From Chelativorans petroleitrophicus (GTDB taxonomy: Bacteria > Pseudomonadota > Alphaproteobacteria > Rhizobiales > Rhizobiaceae), in assembly GCF_025398195.1 (NCBI RefSeq), contig NZ_JAODNV010000010.1, forward strand, positions 1 to 64,000: 64,000 bases of DNA, given 5' to 3'. How positions within the stretch are numbered: position 1 is the stretch's first letter; the number at the start of each line of letters is the position of its first letter. A model generated the notes under the pieces. That model did no database searches. It was given only the letters and a program-made list of their open reading frames with translations, and was not told the origin of the DNA. Below, piece after piece: positions 8,427-17,217 of this stretch. Both the position numbers and the translations under genes were made by a program.

Positions 8427-8571
8427 GTCCGCCTTTCCGGTTGCCCGTTTGTGCCACTGGCTAACGCGGGGCGGCGCGGGAGGCAAGGCGGAACGGCGGA
8501 GGCCGGGAATTGTTCGCAAGTGTCTGAAGGAACTCTGGCTGGCTGAACGGCAGTTAAGGGGGATTGGTTCG

Positions 8572-8601
8572 CTAGAAATGATCAAAAATGATCATTTCTA
8601 G
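8572..8601. promoter_or_regulatory. Perfect 13-bp inverted repeat, probable operator of the sugar operon
   Basis: CTAGAAATGATCA (8572-8584) and TGATCATTTCTAG (8589-8601) are exact inverted copies around AAAA. A further GATCA pair (GCGATCAG and TTGATCAA) sits at 8671-8690 across the start of the regulator gene. The AT-rich palindrome lies between divergent genes rsmB and the DeoR-type regulator and lacks a U-run suited to termination. It is the natural binding site for the regulator at 8682, by position; the binding itself is inferred. Confidence 0.7.
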
Positions 8602-8681
8602 ACCTTCTGGTGAACTGAATTGACAAGTATCCAGCTTCGCTGATAATCATCTTCCACAAAGTTGAAAGAAAGCGATCAGAA

Positions 8682-10430
8682 TTGATCAAAACTGCCAGAG
8701 ACTTGCGAATTCTTGATCTCCTCGACCAGCGGGGCGTCGTCTCCGTGCGGGAACTGGTGAGCCAGTTTCCGGAGGTTTCGGCGGTCACGATAAGGCGGGA
8801 TCTGGTCCGGCTGGAACGCGAGGGCAAACTCCGGCGCACCCGCGGCGGGGCCGTCCGGATTTCGGCCGCAACCCAGGGGGAGGCCGGGAAGGACAAGCCC
8901 GGCGCGCAGGAGCACGACAGCTTCGATGTTCTCGTTCTGCCGCCGGTCAAGGGCGAGTGGGCCCATACGCTCCGGCAGCAGGCGATCCGGCGCGGCACGC
9001 TTCTGATCGCGGAATCGGCGCCCCAACTCGGCGGCGTCTATCTGGGACCGCGCAACCGCGATGCCTCGCGCGAACTGGGCAGGCTTGCGGCGCGCCAGCA
9101 GGCCGAGGCGGGCCTGGAGCGCGCGGAGGTTCTGCTGGTTGCCCTGGAGGGGCAGCAGAACACGCGCGAGCGGCTGGACGGCTTCCGCGAGGGCTTCGAG
9201 GCGGAATTTCCAGGCAAGCTGCTCTTTCATCGGGTCGACGGGCGCGGGCTTCTGAAGGAAGCCGTTCGCCAGACCGTCATCGCCTTCGAGGCGCATCCTA
9301 CGATCAACATCGTGTTCGGCGTCAACGATCACACGATCCTGGGCGCCCTCGAAGTGGCCGAGCGCCTTGGCATCGATGTGGCAGGATATTCCGTCGGCGG
9401 CGAGGGCGGCGTCTTTTTCGACAAGCTGGTGCCCGGAGGTCAGCTTAAGGCGGTGCTGGCGCTTTTCCCTGAGGTGGTCGGGCGGGCGGCCGTCGATGTG
9501 GCCTGCGCCTATCTGGACGGCGGGGAGATCGCTTCCGAAGTGATCACGCCGGCCAAAATCCTGACCGCCGAGAACATCGGCAAATTCTACCACAAGCAGG
9601 ACGGGCACTGGCGCATCCTGCCCTCCGCGCTCGAGGCCATGGCGGCACCCTTCGCCTATCAGGGCAGGGGGGCGAAGGGGCGATCCATCGGCTTCATCCT
9701 GCAATATCCTTCGCACGAATGGTACCGGGGCCTTGCCGCCGCCATGCGGCAGCGCGCGCTGGAAGTGGGGGCCGAGCTCGTCACGCGGAACGCCGAAGAC
9801 GAGGTGGCCGAGGAGCTGCGCCTGATAAAGCGCCGCATCGGCGAGGGCGCGGCGGAGGTCGTCAATCCGGGCGACGTGCTGCTGATCGACGGCGGGGAGT
9901 CCTCGCGCTACTTCGCGGAGGCGCTGCGCCGGCGCGGCTGCCCCGTGAACGTCTACACCAACTCGCTAGACGTGCTCGAGATTCTCTCAGGCGCGCCGGG
10001 CGTCTCGGTTTTCCTGACCGGCGGCGAATATCGCCCCTCCACGCGCACGCTTGTGGGACCCAGCGTGGGAACGCTTCTGGAAACGATCCGGGTGGATGCC
10101 GCGGTGATCTCGCCGGACGGCGTGGCGCCGAATTTCGGCATCTCCTTCGAGGACGAGCGTTCGGCACTGGTGTGCAAGCGGTTCTGTTCGACCGCGCGTC
10201 AGGTCATCGTTCTGGCCGACCACGGCGCGATCGCGCTTGAATCGAGTGTTCAGGCCTGCCGTCTGGCGGCGAACCAGTTCATTTTCACCGATGCGGGGGC
10301 GCTCTCCGCCCATCGCCTCGAACTGTCGGCGGCCGGTCCGCAAGTCTTCGTCGTCGATCAGGACGACGATTTCGAAACCGGCCTGCGGCGCGACTCCAGG
10401 CAAACGGCAAGTCCAAACCAAGGGAGGTAG
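8682..10430 (+). CDS. DeoR-type regulator with inserted sugar-binding-protein domain
   Basis: The 582-residue protein starts with a DeoR helix-turn-helix (residues 1-60; VSVRELVSQFPEVSAVTIRRDL and KLRRTRGGAV). A periplasmic-binding-protein-like domain follows (about 80-335; FGVNDHTILGALEVAERLGID, DKLVPGGQLKAVLALFPE). The C-terminal part (about 345-560) is a DeoR sensor domain: VLLIDGGESSRYFAEAL, FLTGGEYRPSTRTLVGP and VIVLADHGAI. So a DeoR repressor appears split by a sugar-binding module. It probably controls the downstream transport and catabolic genes in response to a sugar or sugar phosphate, binding the palindrome at 8572-8601. The start is a TTG; no ATG is available before the HTH. It lacks a signal peptide, as expected for a cytoplasmic protein. 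Confidence 0.85.
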   Translation: MIKTARDLRILDLLDQRGVVSVRELVSQFPEVSAVTIRRDLVRLEREGKLRRTRGGAVRISAATQGEAGKDKPGAQEHDSFDVLVLPPVKGEWAHTLRQQAIRRGTLLIAESAPQLGGVYLGPRNRDASRELGRLAARQQAEAGLERAEVLLVALEGQQNTRERLDGFREGFEAEFPGKLLFHRVDGRGLLKEAVRQTVIAFEAHPTINIVFGVNDHTILGALEVAERLGIDVAGYSVGGEGGVFFDKLVPGGQLKAVLALFPEVVGRAAVDVACAYLDGGEIASEVITPAKILTAENIGKFYHKQDGHWRILPSALEAMAAPFAYQGRGAKGRSIGFILQYPSHEWYRGLAAAMRQRALEVGAELVTRNAEDEVAEELRLIKRRIGEGAAEVVNPGDVLLIDGGESSRYFAEALRRRGCPVNVYTNSLDVLEILSGAPGVSVFLTGGEYRPSTRTLVGPSVGTLLETIRVDAAVISPDGVAPNFGISFEDERSALVCKRFCSTARQVIVLADHGAIALESSVQACRLAANQFIFTDAGALSAHRLELSAAGPQVFVVDQDDDFETGLRRDSRQTASPNQGR

Positions 10431-10432
10431 TA

Positions 10433-11662
10433 ATGCCCAAACTCAAAACATTGCTGGCGACCAGCGCATTGACGATGGCGGGGGTGCTCGCGGTAGCAAG
10501 CGCCGCCAGCGCGCAAACGGTGCTGCGCTTCTGGGACAACCAGCAGACCGAATCCGGTCTGTCGAAGTTCCAGCAGGAAGCGGTGAAGCGCTTCGAGGAA
10601 GAGAATCCGGACATCAAGGTTGAGGTGACCACCATACCCTATCCGGAATATCAGCAGCGTCTGCTGACGGCAGTGCAGGCCGGAAACGGCCCAGACGTTT
10701 CGACCGTCGACCAGATCTGGAACGCCGCCTTCGCGGAGGCGGGCGCCATCGTGGCTGTCGACGATCTGGTGGCCGGTTCGAGCATTTCGCCGGAGGATTT
10801 CTTCCCCGGCGCCTGGGAGTCGGTGACCTATCAGGGCAAGACCTGGGGCGTTCCGTTCAATGTGGACGTCTGGTTCTTCGCCTTTGTGAACAAGGCCCTG
10901 TTCGAGGAGGCTGGCATCGATCCCGCTTCCATCACGACGTGGGAAGGACTAGAAGCCGCGGCACCCGCGCTCACCGATCCTGCGAACGGCAGGTTTGCGA
11001 TCGGACTCACCGGCAACAAGAGCGAGTATCCGGTCGTCATGACCAACTCGATGATCTACTCGAACGGTGGCGTCGTGCTGGACGAAAATGGCAAGTGCGC
11101 CCTGACCAGCCCCGAGGCCATCGAGGCGCTCGAATACTACAAGCGCATGACGCAGTATGCTCCCTCCGGCATCCTCAACGCCGCGAACGAGCAGATGCGC
11201 GAGCTCTTCCTCAACGGCACGCTTGCCATCGAGCTCTGGCCCGCTCTGGAGCAGCCGGCGCTCGATTCCTCGAACATCGACTGGGATCTCTATGCGGGCT
11301 TCGCGCCTGAAGGGAAAACGCCCGTCGGCACCTTCGGCGGCTGGAACCTCGTGGTCTACGAAAGCTCGCCAAACAAGGAGGCGGCCTGGAAGTTCATCGA
11401 GTTCATGACGCGGGAAGACGTGAACGGCGATGTGGTCGATCTCATCCCGGCCAACGTCAAGGCGGCGTCGGCCTTCCTCGAGGAGAACCGCCGCAAGCCG
11501 GACGTGATCCTGGAGCACCTCAACAACGCCAAGCCGCGCCCGCTGTCGCCGCAGTATCTGCAGGTCTCCGAGATTCAGCAGAACATGGTGCAGCAGATGC
11601 TGTCCGGCACGCCCGTGGAGGAAGCTGCCGCGGCCGCCTGCGAGGCGATCGACAATCTCTAA
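10433..11662 (+). CDS. ABC transporter sugar-binding protein (CUT1 type)
   Basis: This 409-residue extracellular solute-binding protein of family 1 delivers its ligand to the permeases encoded downstream. A signal peptide ends in ASAASAQT near residue 25, and the mature start VLRFWDNQQTESGLSKFQQEAVKRFEEENPDIKV is typical of sugar-binding proteins. GKTWGVPFNVDVWFFAFVNKALFEEAGIDP is the usual hinge-side segment. The ATG follows GGGAGG by five bases, a strong site, and lies two bases after the regulator stop. The ligand cannot be told from the sequence. Confidence 0.92.
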   Translation: MPKLKTLLATSALTMAGVLAVASAASAQTVLRFWDNQQTESGLSKFQQEAVKRFEEENPDIKVEVTTIPYPEYQQRLLTAVQAGNGPDVSTVDQIWNAAFAEAGAIVAVDDLVAGSSISPEDFFPGAWESVTYQGKTWGVPFNVDVWFFAFVNKALFEEAGIDPASITTWEGLEAAAPALTDPANGRFAIGLTGNKSEYPVVMTNSMIYSNGGVVLDENGKCALTSPEAIEALEYYKRMTQYAPSGILNAANEQMRELFLNGTLAIELWPALEQPALDSSNIDWDLYAGFAPEGKTPVGTFGGWNLVVYESSPNKEAAWKFIEFMTREDVNGDVVDLIPANVKAASAFLEENRRKPDVILEHLNNAKPRPLSPQYLQVSEIQQNMVQQMLSGTPVEEAAAAACEAIDNL

Positions 11663-11677
11663 CGGGCTGCCGGCCCC

Positions 11678-11745
11678 GGCCGCGGTGAGCCGCGGCCTCG
11701 GTTTCGTGAACGAGAGCCTTGCCCGCGGGCCGATGGCCTGCGGGC
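11678..11745 (+). promoter_or_regulatory. Two strong mRNA hairpins between binding-protein and permease genes
   Basis: GGCCGCGG (11678-11685) pairs with CCGCGGCC (11690-11697). A second stem of 11 bp, with one G-U pair, joins 11721-11731 to 11735-11745 across a GAT loop. Neither is followed by a U-run. Hairpins at this point in sugar ABC operons are known to protect the binding-protein mRNA and to lower permease expression, giving an excess of binding protein. Confidence 0.75.
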
Positions 11746-11771
11746 GGGCGGAAGAACCGGTTTCTTTCAAG

Positions 11772-12671
11772 ATGTCGCAACGCAAACGCCGAACCAGCGA
11801 AATGTGGATGGCCTACGGCTTCATGATGCCGGCGGCGATTCTCGTGGCCGTGCTCATGTACTGGCCCATGATCGCGACGGTTCGTGAAAGCCTGTTCACC
11901 ACCTCTTTCATCAACCCGAAGCCCCAGTTCGTGGGCCTGAAGGTCTATGCCGACATCTTTTCCGATCCTGTCTTCTGGCAGGTTGTGCGCAATTCCATCG
12001 TATGGACCCTGGGTGTCGTTCTGCTGCAGAACGTACTGGGCTTCTTCATCGCGCTTCTGCTCAACCAGCATCTGCCCGGGCAGGGCATTCTCCGGTCGCT
12101 GATCCTTCTGCCCTGGGTGCTGCCGGGCGTAGTGGCGGCGATCCTGTGGCGGTTCATGTATGATCCCCAACTGGGGCTCATCAATTCTTTCGTGCTGCGG
12201 TTCGGCCTTGCCGACCGGGGCATTGCGTGGCTCGCCGATCCCTCCATCGCCATGGCGGCGGTCATCTTCGTCGCCTTCTGGAAGGGCTTTCCCTTCTCGA
12301 CCGTGATCTTTCTTGCCGCTCTCCAGAACGTCGATCAGGAGCAGATCGAGGCCGCGAAGGTGGACGGGGCGGGACCCGTCCGGCGTTTGTTCGACGTCAT
12401 CATCCCGGCGATCATTCCGGTGGCGGTCGTCAATTTCCTGCTGACGACGATCCTCACCTTCAACTATTTCGACATCATCTACGTGCTGACGCGCGGTGGA
12501 CCGCTCAACAGCACGGCGATCTTCCCCACACAGATCTACGAGATCGGCTTCGGCCAGTTCCGCTTCGGCGAGGCGGCCGCCTACGGAACCCTATCCGTGG
12601 TCATCCTGGTGATGATCGTGGCCGTCTTCATGCTGATCCGGCGTCCGCTTCTGTCGCACAGGGAGGTTTGA
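11772..12671 (+). CDS. Sugar ABC transporter permease, MalF-like
   Basis: This 299-residue inner-membrane protein is the first of two permeases. It begins MSQRKRRTSEMWMAYGFMMPAAIL, a short cytoplasmic end and then the first helix, with about six helices in all. The EAA loop that contacts the ATPase is visible as EAAKVDGAGPVRRLFDVIIPAIIP. The open frame extends further upstream through the hairpins, but the ATG at 11772 begins the conserved part. Its ribosome binding site is poor, which fits lower expression than the binding protein. Confidence 0.92.
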   Translation: MSQRKRRTSEMWMAYGFMMPAAILVAVLMYWPMIATVRESLFTTSFINPKPQFVGLKVYADIFSDPVFWQVVRNSIVWTLGVVLLQNVLGFFIALLLNQHLPGQGILRSLILLPWVLPGVVAAILWRFMYDPQLGLINSFVLRFGLADRGIAWLADPSIAMAAVIFVAFWKGFPFSTVIFLAALQNVDQEQIEAAKVDGAGPVRRLFDVIIPAIIPVAVVNFLLTTILTFNYFDIIYVLTRGGPLNSTAIFPTQIYEIGFGQFRFGEAAAYGTLSVVILVMIVAVFMLIRRPLLSHREV

Positions 12672-12674
12672 GCG

Positions 12675-13499
12675 ATGACCAAGCGCATTCGCTATCCGCT
12701 GCTTCTGTGCCTGCAGCTTGTGACGGCAACGCTGGTGCTGCTGCCGTTCTTCTGGATGTTCAGCGTCTCCCTGAAGCCGGCGACGGAGCCCTTTGCGATT
12801 CCGGCGCAGCTCTGGCCTGACAATCCGACCCTGGAAAACTACATCCTCGCGCTCAGGCCAGAGTTCCAGCGCTATTTCCTCAACAGCGTCATCGTGTGCG
12901 GCGCGACGTTGCTGATCACGATTCCGCTGGCGCTTCTTGCGGCCTACAGCCTGTCGCGTTTCCAGTTCCGGCTTCTGTCCGTCTTCCTCGGGGCGGTGGT
13001 CCTCGCGCAGTTCTTCCCGGCGGGCGCCATGATCATCCCGCTCTACAAGATCGTGCGGTCGGCCAACCTGCTCAACACCTATCTCGGGCTGATCATCGCC
13101 TACATCACCGTGACGCTTCCCGTGGCGATCTGGATGCTGCGCGGCTTCCTGCTCAAGGTGCCCAAGACGCTGGAGGAGGCGGCGGCCGTTGACGGCGCTT
13201 CGCCGCTGCGCGCCTTCTTCGACATCGTGGTGCCGCTGGCGAGGCCGGGGATCATCGCCACTTCCGTTTTCGTGCTCATCGTCACCTGGCAGGAATTCCT
13301 GTTTGCGCTCTCGTTTACCTCCAGCAAGGAGATGCGCACCCTGCCGGTGGGCATGAACGACTATATCGGCCAGTACGGCATCCGCTACGGCGAGCTGATG
13401 GCCTCGTCGGTGATGATCTCCCTGCCGGTGATCGCGATCTTCTTCTTCCTGCAACGGCAATTCGTGGCCGGCCTGACCGCCGGCGCGGTCAAGGGCTGA
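12675..13499 (+). CDS. Sugar ABC transporter permease, MalG-like
   Basis: The second permease of the CUT1 transporter has 274 residues. The family pattern is clear: an N-terminal helix and the motif PFFWMFSVSLKP, then WPDNPTLENY, several membrane helices, and the EAA loop EAAAVDGASPLRAFFDIVVPLARPG. It starts three bases after the previous stop, with GGGAGG upstream of its ATG. It pairs with the permease before it and the ATPase at 16146. Confidence 0.93.
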   Translation: MTKRIRYPLLLCLQLVTATLVLLPFFWMFSVSLKPATEPFAIPAQLWPDNPTLENYILALRPEFQRYFLNSVIVCGATLLITIPLALLAAYSLSRFQFRLLSVFLGAVVLAQFFPAGAMIIPLYKIVRSANLLNTYLGLIIAYITVTLPVAIWMLRGFLLKVPKTLEEAAAVDGASPLRAFFDIVVPLARPGIIATSVFVLIVTWQEFLFALSFTSSKEMRTLPVGMNDYIGQYGIRYGELMASSVMISLPVIAIFFFLQRQFVAGLTAGAVKG

Positions 13500-13510
13500 G
13501 GAGAATCTCC

Positions 13511-14293
13511 ATGGCATCGCTCGTACTCCTGGACAGGCCCGAAAGCGGCATCGCGGTGATGACGCTCAACCGGCCGGACAAGCTCAACGCGCTCTCCGAG
13601 GACATGCTCGACCAGATCGGCGCGCAGCTCGATACGGTGGAGAACGATCCCTCGATCCGCGTCCTGATCCTCACCGGTGCCGGAGAGAAGGCGTTCGCGG
13701 CAGGTGCCGACATCGCCGAATACCAGGGCGGCAGGCACGATGCGTTCAGGGCGTTCCAGCTCAAGGGGCGGCGGGTGAACGATCGCCTGGAAGCCCTGCG
13801 CGTGCCAACGATCGCCGCCGTGAACGGCTATGCGCTGGGAGGCGGCTTCGAGATTGCGCTTTGCTGCGATCTGATCGTCGTCTCCACCACCGCCCGGCTC
13901 GGCTTGCCCGAGGGGCTGCTCGGTCTTTCGCCGGGCGGAGGTGGCACGCAGCGGCTCTTGCGCTCGCTCGGGCGCCATGCCACGGCCGAACTGCTTCTGA
14001 CCGCTTGGCGCATGAAGGGTGAAAGGGCCTATGCGCTGGGGCTTGCCGCCGCTCTTTGCGAGCCGGATCAGCTCATGGAGACGGCGCTGGAAAAGGCGCG
14101 CGCCATGCTGAAACTCGCGCCGCAGGCGCTCACCGAAATGAAACGGCTGATCAGGGAAGGGGCCGACTGTTCCCTTCCGGCCGCCCTGTCGCTGGAGCAG
14201 GAGGCGTTGCTGCGCCTTTACGGCACGCAGGACGGGCAGGAGGGCATCAACGCCTTCCTCGAGAAACGCAGCCCTCAATTCAAGGGAGTCTGA
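13511..14293 (+). CDS. Enoyl-CoA hydratase/isomerase family protein
   Basis: This 260-residue crotonase-fold protein has both oxyanion-hole segments, AFAAGADIAEY (about 59-69) and NGYALGGGFEIALCCD (about 103-118). One catalytic glutamate candidate is in GGGFE and the second in LPEGLLGLSPGGGGTQRL, so a hydratase rather than a mere binding protein is likely. Such enzymes act on CoA thioesters. That is unexpected inside a sugar-transport operon, but a CoA-transferase gene is present at 19318. It has GAGGAGAA upstream and is 11 bases from the permease gene. The substrate is unknown. Confidence 0.9.
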   Translation: MASLVLLDRPESGIAVMTLNRPDKLNALSEDMLDQIGAQLDTVENDPSIRVLILTGAGEKAFAAGADIAEYQGGRHDAFRAFQLKGRRVNDRLEALRVPTIAAVNGYALGGGFEIALCCDLIVVSTTARLGLPEGLLGLSPGGGGTQRLLRSLGRHATAELLLTAWRMKGERAYALGLAAALCEPDQLMETALEKARAMLKLAPQALTEMKRLIREGADCSLPAALSLEQEALLRLYGTQDGQEGINAFLEKRSPQFKGV

Positions 14294-14296
14294 ACC

Positions 14297-15064
14297 GTGG
14301 AATTCAAAGACCGAGTGGCGATCGTAACCGGTGGCGCAATGGGCATCGGCCGGGCCTGTGCCGTCAAGTTTGCGCAGGCGGGCGCGCGCGTCGCGATTGC
14401 CGATTTCGACAGTGAGGCGGGCGAGAAGACGGCCGCCGAAATACGCGAAAGCGGCGGGGATGTGATCTTTCACAAGACGGACGTGCGCAGCTTCGCCGAG
14501 GTGGAGGCCTGCACGGAGGCCGTCATCCAGAAATGGGGCCGGATCGACATCCTGGTGAACAACGCGGCACGCGCGATCGGCGGCGTCGTGGATGAGATCG
14601 ACGAGGATTCCTGGAACGAGGTGATCTCGAACAATCTCACCTCGGTGTGGCGGTTCATGCGCTGCGTGGTTCCGCATATGCGGCGGGCCGGAAAAGGCAG
14701 CATCGTCAACATGAGTTCGGTGCAGTCTCTGAAAGGCTTCCACGGCTGGGCGGCTTATGCCGCGGCCAAGGGAGGCATCAACGCTCTGACGCAACAGACG
14801 GCGCTGGAGCTTGCCCCGGCGGGTATCCGCGTGAACGCGGTCGCGCCCGGCACGATCATGACGCCCCTGAACGAGAAGGTTTTCCGTGAGGCGGCCGATC
14901 CGGACGATCTGATCCGCCGCTGGAACGAAGCCCATCCCCTTGGCCGGTTCGGCGAGGCGGACGAAGTGGCCGAGGCGGTGCTTTTCCTGGCCAGCGACAG
15001 GGCGTCCTTCATCACAGGCGACATTGTTCGGGTCGATGGCGGACTGGTGGTGAAAGGTGACTGA
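14297..15064 (+). CDS. Short-chain dehydrogenase/reductase (SDR)
   Basis: A classical SDR of 255 residues. The cofactor motif TGGAMGIG is near residue 11, the acidic residue after strand 2 (ADFDSE) suggests NAD(H) rather than NADP(H), and NNAA is at about 90. The catalytic serine in NMSSVQS and the tyrosine and lysine in YAAAK are present, as is PGTIMTPL. It may oxidise a sugar or a hydroxyacyl intermediate. It starts at GTG 14297, three bases after the hydratase gene, and overlaps the next gene by eight bases. Confidence 0.93.
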   Translation: MEFKDRVAIVTGGAMGIGRACAVKFAQAGARVAIADFDSEAGEKTAAEIRESGGDVIFHKTDVRSFAEVEACTEAVIQKWGRIDILVNNAARAIGGVVDEIDEDSWNEVISNNLTSVWRFMRCVVPHMRRAGKGSIVNMSSVQSLKGFHGWAAYAAAKGGINALTQQTALELAPAGIRVNAVAPGTIMTPLNEKVFREAADPDDLIRRWNEAHPLGRFGEADEVAEAVLFLASDRASFITGDIVRVDGGLVVKGD

Positions 15065-16142
15065 ACGTTCGAGACTCGCCGTCGAAGGCATCGCGCTCGA
15101 CGTCGAGCACCGATGCGGAATTCTGAGCGGCCTCAAGATCCAATACGGCGGAAAGACAATCACGCCGCTGCACCGGGCGCCGTGGGTGGACGCCGATGAC
15201 GAGACTCCGCCGGATGCCCCGCCGCATCTGAGGCGGCTCGCCGGAGATTTCTTCTGCGCGCCCTTCGGCGCCTCGGACCCAGCGGTTCCGCCGCATGGCT
15301 GGGCGGCCAACGGGCTGTGGACGGAGCGCGAGCGGCAGACGCCGAAGGGCGGCGGCCTCAGCGTGACGTTCGAGCTGGACGAGACGATCTCGGGCGCCCG
15401 TCTTGAAAAGACCATCGCTCTCCTGCCTGGCCACCCGGTCGTCTATCAGACGCACGTCTTTCGGGGCGGCAGCGGGCAGGTTTCCGTCTCGCATCACGCC
15501 ATGATCCACGTTCCCGGGGGAGCGCGGCTGTCATTCTCACGAAAGGCGATGGGCGCGACGCCGCCTGAGCCGCTTGACGACGGGGAGGGGGTGGCCAGAT
15601 CGCTGCTCGCCTATCCGCAGCGTTTCGAAAGCCTCGCTTCGGTCGGCCTTTCCAATGGCGGGAGCGCCGATATCCACACCTATCCCTTCGCTGAGGGGCA
15701 TGAGGATTTCCTCACCCTCTACGAGGAGGCGGGAGAGGGGCCGGGATGGTCGGCGGCGGTTGCGGCGGCGGACGGCTTCATCTTCTTCGCACTCAAGGAC
15801 CGCGCCGCGCTGCCGCAGACAGCGTTGTGGATGAGCAATGGTGGGCGGCAGTCCGCGCCCTGGAACGGGCGGCACCGGCACGTGCTGGGCATCGAGGAGG
15901 GCTGTTCGGATTTCGCGCTCGACGCCGAGGCGCTCGGCAAGGCCGGGCAGCGCGCCGCCCTTGCTCTCGATCCGGCGAGGCCCACGGTGGTCCGCTACGC
16001 TCTCGGGGCCATTCCCATAGTCGAGGGCTTCCGCGAGGTGGCGGCCGTTGAGATGGCCGACGACCGGCTTGAACTTGTGGATGTCGGAGGGCGGCGCGAG
16101 GCCGTGCCTTTCGACGGGCGTTTCTTTTTCCGGGAAATGTAA
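15057..16142 (+). CDS. Unknown protein, possibly mutarotase-like
   Basis: I do not firmly recognise this 361-residue protein. It is rich in beta-strand-like stretches, has no signal peptide or membrane segment, and has features reminiscent of the galactose-mutarotase fold: GGKTITPLHRAPWV near the start, PPHGWAANGLWTE, then SHHAMIHVPGG and SNGGRQSAPWNGRHRHVLGIEEGC. The paired His in VSHHAMIH and the late Glu in GIEEGC could be the acid/base pair of aldose 1-epimerases. In this operon a sugar epimerase next to a dehydrogenase and a lactonase would make sense, but this is inference. It starts at GTG inside the SDR stop region, so translation is coupled. Confidence 0.75.
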   Translation: MTERSRLAVEGIALDVEHRCGILSGLKIQYGGKTITPLHRAPWVDADDETPPDAPPHLRRLAGDFFCAPFGASDPAVPPHGWAANGLWTERERQTPKGGGLSVTFELDETISGARLEKTIALLPGHPVVYQTHVFRGGSGQVSVSHHAMIHVPGGARLSFSRKAMGATPPEPLDDGEGVARSLLAYPQRFESLASVGLSNGGSADIHTYPFAEGHEDFLTLYEEAGEGPGWSAAVAAADGFIFFALKDRAALPQTALWMSNGGRQSAPWNGRHRHVLGIEEGCSDFALDAEALGKAGQRAALALDPARPTVVRYALGAIPIVEGFREVAAVEMADDRLELVDVGGRREAVPFDGRFFFREM

Positions 16143-16145
16143 GCC

Positions 16146-17201
16146 ATGGCTCCCGTGACACTGAATTCGATCACCAAGCGCTGGGGCACCTTCGTCGCCG
16201 TGGACAGCATTTCGCTGGACATCGCGGATGGCGAATTCCTCGTCCTGCTTGGACCTTCCGGATGCGGCAAGTCGACCACCATGCGCATGGTGGCCGGTCT
16301 GGATGAGCCGACGAGCGGCGAAGTGCTGATCGGCGGAAAGGTCGTCAACGACCTGCCGCCCGGCGCGCGCGATCTGGCCATGGTGTTCCAGAACTACGGG
16401 CTCTACCCGCACATGACGATCGCGCAGAACATCGGTTATCCGCTCAAGGTGGCGCGCGTGCCGAAGGCGGAGCGGGAACGCCGCGTGCGGGAGGCTGCCG
16501 AGCGGGTGGAGCTTGCCGGGCTGCTCGACCGCAAACCGAGCGCGCTTTCGGGCGGGCAGCGCCAGCGCGTGGCCCTTGCACGGGCCATCGTGCGCACGCC
16601 GCAGCTCTTTCTCATGGACGAGCCGCTTTCCAATCTGGACGCCAAGCTGAGGGTGTCGATGCGCGCCCAGCTCAAGCACCTGCAGCGAGAGCTCGGGACG
16701 ACGACGATCTACGTCACCCACGACCAGGTGGAGGCGATGACCATGGCCGACCGGGTGGCGGTGATGCGCGACGGCCGGCTGCAGCAGGTGGGCGCGCCGC
16801 TAGAGATCTACAACCGGCCGGCCAATGCGTTCGTCGCCGGATTCCTCGGAAACCCCTCGATGAACCTCATCGAAGTGGACGTGTCGGATGGCCGCGTCCG
16901 CCATCCGCGCTTCTCGATCGAGGCGCGGGACGTTCGGCTGTCCGGGCCGGCAATCCTGGGGCAAAGGCCGGAGGACATGTCGGTCGTCAATAGCGGCGAG
17001 GGGGATTTCGACGGCGAGGTCTATACGGCCGAGCTTCTCGGCGACAGCGTACTCGTCACGACCAGACTGGGCGACGAGCTCATCGCCGTGAAGGCCGACA
17101 AGTCGATTTCCGTGAGCATGGGAGAGAAGGTCGGATTCCGCTTCGGCAGGAGTGCGCTGCATTTCTTCTCCCGCGAGACGGGCGAACGCATCGGCGAATG
17201 A
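16146..17201 (+). CDS. Sugar ABC transporter ATPase (MalK/UgpC type)
   Basis: This 351-residue ATPase powers the CUT1 transporter encoded at 10433-13499. Visible motifs are Walker A GPSGCGKST, Q-loop FQNYGLYPHMT, signature LSGGQRQRVALARAIV, Walker B LFLMDEPLSNLD and H-loop VTHDQVEAMT. The C-terminal third (from about 240) is a TOBE/OB regulatory domain with the typical GQRPEDM. It begins four bases after the previous gene. Confidence 0.96.
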   Translation: MAPVTLNSITKRWGTFVAVDSISLDIADGEFLVLLGPSGCGKSTTMRMVAGLDEPTSGEVLIGGKVVNDLPPGARDLAMVFQNYGLYPHMTIAQNIGYPLKVARVPKAERERRVREAAERVELAGLLDRKPSALSGGQRQRVALARAIVRTPQLFLMDEPLSNLDAKLRVSMRAQLKHLQRELGTTTIYVTHDQVEAMTMADRVAVMRDGRLQQVGAPLEIYNRPANAFVAGFLGNPSMNLIEVDVSDGRVRHPRFSIEARDVRLSGPAILGQRPEDMSVVNSGEGDFDGEVYTAELLGDSVLVTTRLGDELIAVKADKSISVSMGEKVGFRFGRSALHFFSRETGERIGE

Positions 17202-17217
17202 TTGAGGAAGGCGTCAC

